Assembly: GCA_028279345.1 (NCBI GenBank)
Contig: JANQNY010000056.1
Span: 1 to 64,000, forward strand
Origin: Geminicoccaceae bacterium
Lineage (GTDB): Bacteria; Pseudomonadota; Alphaproteobacteria; Geminicoccales; Geminicoccaceae
Reading direction: 5' to 3'
DNA: 64,000 nucleotides
Positions within the stretch are counted from its first letter, which is position 1. Each line of letters begins with the position of its first letter. This document shows positions 16,447 through 24,563 of the stretch, in pieces. Under the pieces are notes generated by a model. That model was not told the origin of the DNA. It did no database searches and saw only the letters and a program-made list of their open reading frames with translations. The position numbers were made by a program, and so were the translations under genes.

Positions 16447-16856
16447 CGCCGTGCATTCGCAGGAGCACCTGCATCCGCGACCGCGCCAAGTCTGAGTCGT
16501 CCGGCAAGCCCGCCTGCTCCCCATAGGCGGCGACTAAGGCGTCAAGCGTCGCCGGGGCCTCGTCCAGCTGATCGGTACTCCCCCGGTCTACGGTTGCCTG
16601 AGACGTCGCGCTTCCATTGTTGAAGGGTAGCTGGGAGATCGCGATGACGGACGAGATGGTGGCGAAAGCGCAGCGTCGCATCCCAGTCGAAGACCACGTC
16701 CGCTGGGCTTGTCGTGCGCCGCGGGTCGATAGTCACGTGGGCCGCGTAGACGCGGCGCGAAACTGGGGGTCCGGTGGTTCGAGGGAAGGGCGGCCGGCCG
16801 CTCAGCCGTTAGGGTTCCAGGCGCCCTGCCGCCGTCGGCAGATCAATCATCGTCAT
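16442..16856 (-). pseudogene. decayed DUF993 (dihydrodipicolinate-synthase-like) gene
   Basis: From an ATG at 16856 the minus strand reads MTMIDLPTAAGRLEP, hits TAA at codon 16 (16809-16811, where DUF993 proteins have Tyr), then continues in the same frame through RRVYAAHVTIDP and VVFDWDATLRFRHHL, as at a DUF993 N-terminus. The middle of the usual roughly 380-residue protein is missing. In another frame the last 40 codons read LDALVAAYGEQAGLP and DLARSRMQVLLRMHGV, resembling a DUF993 C-terminus, and end at a TAG inside the repeat element. So there is one nonsense mutation, a large deletion and a frame change. The family call is from memory of its conserved segments. Confidence 0.6.
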
Positions 16857-16986
16857 GTCCCCGATCTCTCAGGTGTTCTTGTCATCCGGTGATGGCTGTC
16901 GACAAGAACGGTCAGCACGCCCTAGGACAGCGAATAAAGGCTACACGCGCGACAAGCGGTACGAAACCGCGGTGGATCGGGGAAAG

Positions 16987-18582
16987 ATGGGGTTCGGCAA
17001 GGTGATCTCGGCCGCCGAGGCGGCGGCGCTCGTCAAGGACGGCGCGACCGTGACCGTCAGCTCGTCGAGCGGTCTCGGCTGTCCGGATGCGGTGCTCGAA
17101 GCGATCGGCTTGCTTTTCGAGGCCGAGGGACACCCGCAGGCGCTCACCACGCTGCACCCGATCGCCGCAGGCGACATGTGGGGGATCAAGGGCATCGATC
17201 ATCTGGCGCGCACCGGCTTGCTCCGCCGGGTCCTGGCCGGCTCCTACCCGTCGGGGCCGTCGAGCGCCCCCCCACCGCGCATCTGGCAGATGATCGAGGA
17301 GGACGCCGTCGAGGCGTTCAACCTTCCCTCGGGCGTGCTCTTCGATATGCATCGCGAAGCGGCGGCGCAGCGCCCCGGCGTCCTGACCCAGGTCGGCATG
17401 GACACCTTCGTCGATCCGCACCGCCAGGGTTGCGCGATGAACGCACGCGCGGCCGCCTCACCCCCGGTGGTCCGGCGGGAATCGTTCGCCGGGTCCGAGT
17501 GGCTCTTCTTTCCCGCCGTCGTACCCGATGTAGCCGTCATCCGTGCCACGTCGGCTGACGAGCGCGGCAATCTCTCCTACGAGCGTGAGGGTGCCTATCT
17601 GGGTGTGCTCGATCAGGCTCTAGCCGCCCGCAACAATGGTGGCGTCGTCGTCGCGCAGGTCCAGCGGCGGGTGCAGGCGGGCTCGATCAAGCCTCAGGCG
17701 GTGCACGTACCGGGCGTGCTGGTGGACTACGTCGTGGTCGCGCCCGAGCAGATGCAGACGACGCAGACGCACTATGACCCCGCCATCTCCGGTGAGATCT
17801 TCAGGCCGCTCGCAAGCTTCGAGACGCCGCCCTTCGATCCCGGCAAGGCGATCGCTCGGCGGGTCGCGATGGAGCTGCGTCCCGGCACCGCCGTCAACAT
17901 CGGCTTCGGCGTCTCGGCGAACGTGCCGCGCATCCTCCTGGAGGAGGGCCTGCACGGCGCGGTCACCTGGGTCATCGAGCAGGGCGCGGTCGGCGGCGTG
18001 CCGCTCTTGGATTTCGCCTTCGGCTGTTCCGCCAATGCCGATGCCATCGTTCCTGCGCCGCACCAGTTCACCTACTTTCAAGGCGGCGGGTTCGACACGG
18101 CGCTGTTGAGCTTCCTTCAGATCGATCGCGAAGGGTCGGTGAACGTCTCTCAGCTTGGCGCATGCCGGCACGTCACCGCCGGCGCCGGCGGCTTCGTCGA
18201 CATCACGGCCCGTGCGCCCAAGATCGTCTTCTCGGGCCTGTTCGGCGCCGGTGCGAAGGTTAGAGCCGGCGACGGTCGCCTGGCGATCGACGCGCCCAGC
18301 AGGGTTCGGAAACTGGTGCACGCGGTCGAGCACGTCTCGTTCTCTGGCAGCCGCGCGCAGGCGCAGGGCCAGCAGGTCACCTATGTTACCGAACGTTGCG
18401 TGATGCGCCTTCTGCCCGAGGGCGTCACCGTTACCGAGATCGCTCCCGGCGTTGATCTGGAGCGCGACATCCTCGACGAGGCCGCGTTTCCGCTTCGTGT
18501 CGCGGCGGGCCTGCGGCAGATGCCGGCAGCACTGTTCCGGCCGGAGCCGATCGGGCTCGACCTGGGCGAGCCCGCCCGATGA
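16987..18582 (+). CDS. acyl-CoA:acetate/3-ketoacid CoA-transferase (YdiF type)
   Basis: A 531-residue single-chain CoA-transferase in which alpha- and beta-type halves are fused. The catalytic glutamate is in VIEQGAVGGVP (about residue 331), the position expected for the family. The N-terminal CoA-binding glycine stretch (TVSSSSGLG) and the beta half (ELRPGTAVNIGFGVSANVP) are present. I start at the ATG matching the start of the paralogue at 32756; its GGGGAAAG is very close to the ATG, so an upstream GTG cannot be excluded. It opens a tightly overlapping operon to 23188 and would activate a carboxylate to its CoA ester. Confidence 0.88.
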   Translation: MGFGKVISAAEAAALVKDGATVTVSSSSGLGCPDAVLEAIGLLFEAEGHPQALTTLHPIAAGDMWGIKGIDHLARTGLLRRVLAGSYPSGPSSAPPPRIWQMIEEDAVEAFNLPSGVLFDMHREAAAQRPGVLTQVGMDTFVDPHRQGCAMNARAAASPPVVRRESFAGSEWLFFPAVVPDVAVIRATSADERGNLSYEREGAYLGVLDQALAARNNGGVVVAQVQRRVQAGSIKPQAVHVPGVLVDYVVVAPEQMQTTQTHYDPAISGEIFRPLASFETPPFDPGKAIARRVAMELRPGTAVNIGFGVSANVPRILLEEGLHGAVTWVIEQGAVGGVPLLDFAFGCSANADAIVPAPHQFTYFQGGGFDTALLSFLQIDREGSVNVSQLGACRHVTAGAGGFVDITARAPKIVFSGLFGAGAKVRAGDGRLAIDAPSRVRKLVHAVEHVSFSGSRAQAQGQQVTYVTERCVMRLLPEGVTVTEIAPGVDLERDILDEAAFPLRVAAGLRQMPAALFRPEPIGLDLGEPAR

Positions 18583-19019
18583 GCGCGGGCATCTTGCCCG
18601 TTGCCGTCGGCGACGGCGTCCAGCTCTCCAAGACGCTTACCGAAACCGACATTGCCTTGTTCACCGCGCTCAGCGGTGACTTCGACCCAATCCACCTCGA
18701 CGAGCACTACGCCCGGCGGAGCGCGTTCGGCCGGCGAATTGCGCACGGGCTTCTCGCGATGGCGCTGCTGTCGGGCACGGCCGCCAAGATGAGTGCCAAG
18801 GCGCGTGACAAAGGCTTTGCCGGCACCTCGCTGTCGCTCGGCTATGACCGCGTCCGCTTTGTCCATCCGGTGTTCATCGGTGATACGTTGACGGCGACCT
18901 ACGTTATCGAGGCGCTGGACGAGCCGAAGTGGCGCTCAATCGCCCATGCGGAGGTCAGGAACCATGACGGCACGCTGTGCGTCGTCAGCCAGCACCTGAT
19001 GACCTGGCGGCAGCCGTGA
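18579..19019 (+). CDS. MaoC-like (R)-specific enoyl-CoA hydratase
   Basis: A 146-residue single hot-dog domain. The hydratase signature is complete: LSGDFDPIHLDEHYA and FGRRIAHGLL, with the catalytic Asp and His of the (R)-hydratase motif. It starts by ATGA overlap with the CoA-transferase and overlaps the next MaoC gene by GTGA. The two MaoC genes may form a heteromeric hydratase, or each may act on a different intermediate. Confidence 0.88.
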   Translation: MSAGILPVAVGDGVQLSKTLTETDIALFTALSGDFDPIHLDEHYARRSAFGRRIAHGLLAMALLSGTAAKMSAKARDKGFAGTSLSLGYDRVRFVHPVFIGDTLTATYVIEALDEPKWRSIAHAEVRNHDGTLCVVSQHLMTWRQP

Positions 19020-19489
19020 CCAATGCCGGTCGCCGGCTCGAGCCCGGCTTCTACATGCATCAGGACCTCATGGTCGGTGATTGGTTCCAGACCGGCGGGA
19101 TCAAGGTCACGGAGGCGCATGTGGTGAATTTCGCGGGGCTTGCTGGTGACTTCTTCGATCTGCACATGGACGACGCGGCGGCTGAGGAACTGGGCTTCGC
19201 CGAGCGTTTGGCGCATGGGCTTCTAGTGCTCTCGCTCGTCGATGGCCTCAAGAACCGGGCGCCCGTGCGGCTCGACGCCGTGGCCTCGCTCGGCTGGGAC
19301 TGGCGTTTCAGCGCGCCCGTGCTCATCGGTGACAGGATCGCCGCCCGCGTCTGTGTGGCGGAGGCGCGAAGGACCCGACGGGCGGACAGGGGCGTCGTCA
19401 AGCTGGCGTTCGAGGTGACCAACCAGGCGGGAACCAAAGTGCAAGAGGGCACCAACACGTTGATGATGCGCCGACGCGTTGCGGGCTGA
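19016..19489 (+). CDS. second MaoC-like dehydratase
   Basis: A 157-residue hot-dog protein starting at a GTG that overlaps the previous TGA. It has the domain form but a degenerate active site: the motif reads LAGDFFDLHMDDAAAE, with Phe-Phe replacing the usual D-P/x pair, while FAERLAHGLL keeps the His. Loss of the Asp-Pro part suggests reduced catalysis and a structural partner role for the neighbouring MaoC, or a different substrate. It is followed by 106 bp without a gene before the dehydrogenase. Confidence 0.82.
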   Translation: MTNAGRRLEPGFYMHQDLMVGDWFQTGGIKVTEAHVVNFAGLAGDFFDLHMDDAAAEELGFAERLAHGLLVLSLVDGLKNRAPVRLDAVASLGWDWRFSAPVLIGDRIAARVCVAEARRTRRADRGVVKLAFEVTNQAGTKVQEGTNTLMMRRRVAG

Positions 19490-19595
19490 GGCGTGCCAAC
19501 GGCAATCGGCTTGACCGGGCGCGGTCATGCCCCCAATCGTTCGTGGATCAGGAGAGGCGGGTAGGAGCGGGCGCGCGCCCGTCCCGCGAGGCGCC

Positions 19596-20756
19596 ATGCT
19601 GCCGTTGCCGACGTACGACCAAGAGACCTACGCGCACGTCAAGGACACCGCCCGTCGGTTTGCCGAGCAGGCGATACGCCCGATCGTCGAAGATCTCGAC
19701 CGCGAGGCGCGGTTTCCGAGCGAGCTGTATCGCGAGATGGGCGGCCTGGGGCTGTTTGGGATCACCGCCGGCCCTGAGCACGGCGGCGCGGGCCTCGACG
19801 TGTTCGCCTATGCGGTCGTGATGGAGGAACTCGCGCGTGGCTACGCGTCGGTGGCGGACCAGTGCGGGCTGGTGGAACTCATCGCGACCCTGCTCTCGCG
19901 CTACGGCTCCGGCGCCCAGCAACGGCGTTACCTGGCGCCGGTGCTGCGTGCTGAGCTCAAGGTCGCCTACTGCATCACCGAGGCCGAAGCCGGCTCCGAC
20001 GTGGCGGGGATCAAAACGACGGCACGGCCCGACGGCGACGGCTGGCGGCTCGACGGCAGCAAGCTCTGGATCCACAACGCGCCCGTCGCCGACATCGGCT
20101 TCGTGCTCGCCCGCACCGATCGGGCCGCCGGCCACCGTGGCATGTCGATCTTCATCGTCGATCTGCACGCGCCGGGCGTGAGCCGTGGGCCCAAGGAGCA
20201 CAAGATGGGCCAGCGCGCGAGCCAGGTGGGGGCACTCACTTTTGCAGGCGTGCGGCTCGGGCCCGACAGTCTGTTGGGCGAGGCGGGACGCGGCTTCCAC
20301 ATCATGATGAGTGTGCTCGAGAAGGGCCGAGTCGGAATCGCGGCGCTCGCCACGGGCATCGCCCAGGCGGGCCTTGATGCAGCGCTTGCCTACGCCCAGA
20401 CGCGCCGGCAGTTCGACCGTCCGATCGCGGACAACCAGGGTATCCAGTGGATGCTCGCCGACATGGCGACCGACATCGAAGGCGCTCGCGCGCTGACCCA
20501 TCGCGCGGCACTGCTGCTGGACAACCATCAATCCGCCAACGCCGCATGCTCAATGGCGAAGCTGCGTGCCGGCGACGTGGCGGTCGCCCAGACGGCCAAT
20601 GCCGTGCAGATCTTCGGTGGAGTTGGTTACATCCAGGGGGTCGAGGTCGAGCGCCTCTACCGCGATGCCAAGATCACCCAGATCTACGAAGGCACGCAGC
20701 AGATCCAGCGGACGGTGATCGCCCGTGAGCTGCTAAAGGCCGGCAACCGGAGATGA
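19596..20756 (+). CDS. acyl-CoA dehydrogenase
   Basis: A 386-residue FAD enzyme with all three domains: N-terminal helical (1-110), a middle beta domain with YCITEAEAGSDVAGIKT (flavin and substrate contact) and C-terminal helices ending IYEGTQQIQRTVIARELL, where the Glu of YEGT is the catalytic base in the short-chain and glutaryl/isovaleryl-type enzymes. The ATG at 19596 gives the family N-terminus. It would oxidise the acyl-CoA made by the upstream CoA-transferase, passing electrons to ETF. Confidence 0.92.
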   Translation: MLPLPTYDQETYAHVKDTARRFAEQAIRPIVEDLDREARFPSELYREMGGLGLFGITAGPEHGGAGLDVFAYAVVMEELARGYASVADQCGLVELIATLLSRYGSGAQQRRYLAPVLRAELKVAYCITEAEAGSDVAGIKTTARPDGDGWRLDGSKLWIHNAPVADIGFVLARTDRAAGHRGMSIFIVDLHAPGVSRGPKEHKMGQRASQVGALTFAGVRLGPDSLLGEAGRGFHIMMSVLEKGRVGIAALATGIAQAGLDAALAYAQTRRQFDRPIADNQGIQWMLADMATDIEGARALTHRAALLLDNHQSANAACSMAKLRAGDVAVAQTANAVQIFGGVGYIQGVEVERLYRDAKITQIYEGTQQIQRTVIARELLKAGNRR

Positions 20757-21520
20757 GCGGTGCGGCGCTGGTCACTGGCGGACGCAGGGGGATCGGGCGC
20801 GGCGTAGCCCTGGCCCTGGCCGATGCCGGCTTCGCCGTCGCCGTCAATGCCGAGGTCGACGCTGCCGACCTGCAGGCGACCGTTCGCGATTTGGAGGCGC
20901 GGAGTGTCGCAGCGGTTCCGATCATCGCCGATGTCGCTGACCTCGGCACGCACGCGGCGATGCTGGATCAGGCGGAAGCGGCGCTTGGCCCGTTGACGAC
21001 GCTCGTCAACAACGCCGGCGTTAGCGCGCAGCACCGGGGTGATCCGCTCGACGTCACGCCCGTTAGCTTCGATCGTTGCTTGGCGGTCAACGCGCGTGCG
21101 GTGTTCTTCTTGAGCCAGGCATTCGCGCGGCGGCTGCTCGAACGCCCGCGGGCCGACGACGCGCACCATTGCATCATCAACGTCACCTCTGCGAACGCGC
21201 ACACCGTGGCGACGAACCGCGCCGAATACGCAGTCTCGAAGGCGGCAGCCTCAATGGTGACCAAGGCCTTTGCGGTCAGGCTCGGCGCTGTCGGCATCAA
21301 CGTCTACGAGGTCCAGCCGGGCGTGATACGGACGGACATGACGGCGCCGGCGCTCGCGCGCTACGCGGCGATGATCGACGAGGGCTTCACGCTGACGCCG
21401 CGCCTCGGCGAGGTCGAGGACGTGGGTGAGGTCGCAGTGGCCTTGGCGGCGGGGCGCCTCGCCTATTGCACGGGACAGGCGATCCAGGTGGATGGCGGAC
21501 TTTCCGTCGCGCGCTTCTGA
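20753..21520 (+). CDS. short-chain dehydrogenase/reductase
   Basis: A 255-residue SDR: cofactor glycine motif VTGGRRGIGRG near residue 8, NNAGVSA, catalytic Ser in INVTSANAH and the YAVSK pair, then PGVIRTDM. It resembles FabG-like 3-oxoacyl reductases and YdfG-like enzymes annotated as 3-ketoacyl-ACP reductase. ATGA overlap with the dehydrogenase places it in the same operon, where oxidation of a 3-hydroxyacyl intermediate is plausible. Confidence 0.88.
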   Translation: MSGAALVTGGRRGIGRGVALALADAGFAVAVNAEVDAADLQATVRDLEARSVAAVPIIADVADLGTHAAMLDQAEAALGPLTTLVNNAGVSAQHRGDPLDVTPVSFDRCLAVNARAVFFLSQAFARRLLERPRADDAHHCIINVTSANAHTVATNRAEYAVSKAAASMVTKAFAVRLGAVGINVYEVQPGVIRTDMTAPALARYAAMIDEGFTLTPRLGEVEDVGEVAVALAAGRLAYCTGQAIQVDGGLSVARF

Positions 21521-22401
21521 TGGCCCCTTTAGGCGCGCTCGCGCCAACCTCGCTCCAAGGCAGGCTTGACCGCTGTGCGATCAACACGGCCACGCTCGGT
21601 TTCCAACAGCCGATTGGGGCCACGATCGACGCCGTTGCGCGCGCCGGCTTCCGTGGCATCGGCCCCTGGCGGCGCGAGCTGGAGGGCGAGCCCGTCGCCC
21701 GCGTGGCACGTCATATCCGCGACGCCGGGCTCGCCGTGACCGGCTATTGCCGCTCCACCTATCTGCCGGCTGGCGACGCGGCGGCGCGGGCCGCGGCCAT
21801 AGACGACAACCGCCGGGCCATCGACGAGGCGGTCGCGCTCGGCGCGGGCTGCTTCGTCGTGGTTGTCGGCTCGCTGCCGGCCGGCTCAAAGGATCTTGGC
21901 CGCGCCCGCGCCGAAGTCGCTGACGGTGTCGCCCGGCTCTTGGAGCACGCGTGTGACGTCGGCGTGCACCTGGGCCTCGAACCGCTGCACCCGATGTATG
22001 CCGGCGATCGCGCGTGCCTCAACACACTGGCGCAGGCGCTCGACCTCGCGGACGTCCTCGAACCCGAACCGGCGAGTGCGCCCATGCTCGGTCTCGTCGT
22101 CGACGCCTATCACGTGTGGTGGGACCCTGATGTGGCGGCCCAGATCATGCGCGCAGGCGCCCAAAGCCGCATCTTCGCCTATCACGTGTCGGATTGGCGC
22201 GTGCCCACCCGCGATCTGCTGAACGACCGCGCGATGATGGGCGACGGCGTCATCGACCTGCCGGCGTTGCGCGGTCAGGTGGAGGCCGCCGGCTATCGAG
22301 GGCCTATTGAGGTCGAGGTCTTTTCGGCGTCGGACTGGTGGCGGCGGCCGGTCGCCGCCACGCTGGCGGCGTGCGCCGAGCGCTTGCAGACCGTGACGTG
22401 A
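21520..22401 (+). CDS. sugar phosphate isomerase/epimerase family TIM-barrel protein
   Basis: A 293-residue xylose-isomerase-like TIM barrel (AP endonuclease 2 fold). Metal-ligand regions are visible: VHLGLEPLHPMYAGD (Glu), LVVDAYHVWWDPDV (Asp and His), AYHVSDWRVP (His) and the late GPIEVEVFSASDWW (Glu). It starts at a TGATG overlap with the SDR and is followed 13 bases later by an enoyl-CoA hydratase. A sugar isomerase among acyl-CoA genes is unexpected; DUF993 remnants lie just outside the operon, and that family often accompanies such isomerases, so this may be a relic of an older sugar pathway. Confidence 0.85.
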   Translation: MAPLGALAPTSLQGRLDRCAINTATLGFQQPIGATIDAVARAGFRGIGPWRRELEGEPVARVARHIRDAGLAVTGYCRSTYLPAGDAAARAAAIDDNRRAIDEAVALGAGCFVVVVGSLPAGSKDLGRARAEVADGVARLLEHACDVGVHLGLEPLHPMYAGDRACLNTLAQALDLADVLEPEPASAPMLGLVVDAYHVWWDPDVAAQIMRAGAQSRIFAYHVSDWRVPTRDLLNDRAMMGDGVIDLPALRGQVEAAGYRGPIEVEVFSASDWWRRPVAATLAACAERLQTVT

Positions 22402-22414
22402 AGCGAGGATAGTC

Positions 22415-23188
22415 ATGAACCCGCACGTAAAGATCGAGCGCGACGGCACCGTCGCCATCTTGCGGCTCGATCGGACCGCGAAGGCGAACGCGCTCGATGC
22501 GGACATCGTGGCGGCGCTGCACGCGGCATGCCTTGCGCTCGACCGAGACGAGGCCGTGCGCTGCGTCATTCTCACCGGCAGTGGCGGCGCCTTCTGCGCC
22601 GGCGGCGACATCGAGGCGTGGAGTGGGCTCGATCCTCGCGACTTCGCCCTACGCTGGGTCCGCGACGGCCACGCGGCGTTCGATGCGCTCGCGCGCCTGC
22701 GCCAACCGCTCATCGCCGCGATCAACGGGCATGCGCTCGGCGGTGGCCTCGAGCTTGCCGCCTGCGCGGACCTGCGCGTCGCCGAGGCGCACGCCAAGTT
22801 CGGCCAGCCGGAACCCGGCCTGGGCGTGGTCGCGGGCTGGTCGGGCACCCAACGCGCCGCCCGCCGGTTCGGCGCAAGCGTCATCCGACGCATGACCCTC
22901 TTCGGCGAGGTCTACACCGCGGATCAGGCGCAAGCGCTCGGTCTCGTCGATCACGTGGTGGCTGAGGGCGAGGGGCTGGCGGTGGCACGCAAGCTCGCGG
23001 CCCGAGCGGCAACCCGCGCGCCGCTCGCGGTGCAGCTCAGCAAGCTTGCCATCAACGCGGCCGAGGGCGAGGAGGGCGCCCGCCCGCTCGACGTGCTCGC
23101 GGGCGGCTTCGTCGCGCACAGCTCTGACCTAAGGGCAGGCGTCGAAGCCTTCCGCGGGAAGCGCAAGCCCGAGTTCGAGGGCCGTTGA
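22415..23188 (+). CDS. enoyl-CoA hydratase/isomerase
   Basis: A 257-residue crotonase-fold enzyme. The first oxyanion segment is FCAGGDIEAW and the second is INGHALGGGLELAACADLRV. The Glu normally in the first catalytic position is within GLELAACADLR, and the second (usually E in PE.GLG) is present in GQPEPGLGVV. The C-terminal helices are complete. GAGG lies upstream of the ATG. It is the last gene of the acyl-CoA operon. Confidence 0.9.
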   Translation: MNPHVKIERDGTVAILRLDRTAKANALDADIVAALHAACLALDRDEAVRCVILTGSGGAFCAGGDIEAWSGLDPRDFALRWVRDGHAAFDALARLRQPLIAAINGHALGGGLELAACADLRVAEAHAKFGQPEPGLGVVAGWSGTQRAARRFGASVIRRMTLFGEVYTADQAQALGLVDHVVAEGEGLAVARKLAARAATRAPLAVQLSKLAINAAEGEEGARPLDVLAGGFVAHSSDLRAGVEAFRGKRKPEFEGR

Positions 23189-23358
23189 GGCCGCGCCGAA
23201 GCGTAGTGAACAGAAATAGTACAGAACAAGACATGGTGAGAACGACGGTGCAGGTGCACATTTCGGAAGATCAACGTCTTGATGCAGAACCGATGGCAGA
23301 CGGCCGAATGTCGGTGCGCTACTCAAATCGGCGCGGCCGCGCTGGGGTCACGGCTCGG

Positions 23359-24483
23359 ATGCGTCCGTTGCTGGTCGCCCTGGCGCTGCTGTTACCGACC
23401 GCGACTTCAGCGGATGAGGCGTTGCCAGCGATGCTCGATGCCGTCGTCGGCACGCTTAAGGTGGACGTCTTTGCTTCCGGGCTCAGCTATCCGTGGAGTG
23501 CGGTGGTGCTGCCGGAAGGGGACCTACTCGTATCCGAGAAGTACCCTGGAGGCCTTCGCCGCGTCGGTTCGGATGGCACGATCTCAGAGCCACTGGCGGG
23601 TCTGCCACCCATCTATGCGGCGGGCAATGGCGGGATGTTGGGCTTGGCCCTCGATCCGGCCTTCCCCGACAACCGGCTGCTGTACTTCGCGTTCTCGGAG
23701 CCCGGCGGCGATGACCTGGCGGGCCTCAGCGTCGCGCGAGCCGCATTGGGGCCTGGTGGCCTCAGTGGCCTCGAGGTGGTTTTCCGCCAGACGCCCAAGG
23801 TGGACGACATCCGCAACTCGGGTGGCAGGCTCGTCTTCGCGACCGACGGCACGTTGTTCGTGACGACCGGCGATCGCTTCGCCCAGGATCTCGTGCAGCC
23901 GCTCGACAACACCATTGGCGTCGTCGCCCGGATTGCGCCCGATGGCAGCATTCCGGCGGACAACCCATTCGTGGATCAGGATGGTGTCGATCCGGCGATC
24001 TGGTCTTCGGGGCACCGCAACGTCGCGGGCGCTGCGCTGCACCCCGTGACGGGTCAGCTTTGGATCCACGAGCTGGGACCTTGGGGCGGCGACGAACTGA
24101 ACATCGTCGAGCCAGGTCGCAACTATGGTTGGCCGCTGGTCAGCTGGGGACATCACTACACCGGCGAGTTGATCCCCAAGCCGTCGTCGCGGCCGGAGCT
24201 GGCGCCTTCGATCTATCATTGGAACCCGGTGATCTCTCCATCCGGCATGGTGTTTTACACCGGCAGCGCCATCCCCGACTGGTCCGGCAATCTCCTCATC
24301 GGCGGGCTGTCGTCCCAGGCGCTGGTGCGGCTGACGCTGCGTGACGATCGGGTGATCGCCGAGGAGCGTTTCGATCTCGGCACCCGCATCCGCGACGTGC
24401 TGGTCGGCCCGGAGGGCGGGGTACTGCTGCTGACCGACGAGGAGGATGGCAAGGTCCTGCGGCTGACGCTCGCCGAGGACTGA
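23359..24483 (+). CDS. PQQ-dependent aldose sugar dehydrogenase-like beta-propeller
   Basis: A 374-residue secreted protein: signal peptide MRPLLVALALLLPTATSADE, then a six-bladed propeller of the soluble glucose dehydrogenase/YliI family. Diagnostic segments are LSYPWSAVVLPEGDLLVSEK, the catalytic His region NGGMLGLALDP, IWSSGHRNVAGAALHP, HELGPWGGDELNIV and RNYGWPLVSWGHHY. It would oxidise aldoses in the periplasm with PQQ. Longer in-frame starts exist up to 23185 but place charged sequence before the signal peptide. Confidence 0.87.
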   Translation: MRPLLVALALLLPTATSADEALPAMLDAVVGTLKVDVFASGLSYPWSAVVLPEGDLLVSEKYPGGLRRVGSDGTISEPLAGLPPIYAAGNGGMLGLALDPAFPDNRLLYFAFSEPGGDDLAGLSVARAALGPGGLSGLEVVFRQTPKVDDIRNSGGRLVFATDGTLFVTTGDRFAQDLVQPLDNTIGVVARIAPDGSIPADNPFVDQDGVDPAIWSSGHRNVAGAALHPVTGQLWIHELGPWGGDELNIVEPGRNYGWPLVSWGHHYTGELIPKPSSRPELAPSIYHWNPVISPSGMVFYTGSAIPDWSGNLLIGGLSSQALVRLTLRDDRVIAEERFDLGTRIRDVLVGPEGGVLLLTDEEDGKVLRLTLAED

Positions 24484-24563
24484 CGAGTAGAGCCGACGGC
24501 GTGGGTCTCCTTGTGTGGCCGCCGACGCCTCGAACCGCACGACGGACCAGCCATCGCCGCCTG

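Noticed and set aside
16617-16892. 91-codon plus-strand frame with a purine-rich upstream region
   Set aside because: It is antisense to the DUF993 remnant, which has recognisable conserved segments on the minus strand; the plus-strand product resembles nothing.
16857-16986. Possible insertion-sequence end near TGTCCCCGATCTCTCAGG
   Set aside because: No inverted partner, no target duplication and no transposase remnant nearby; the sequence is explained as the upstream region of the decayed gene.
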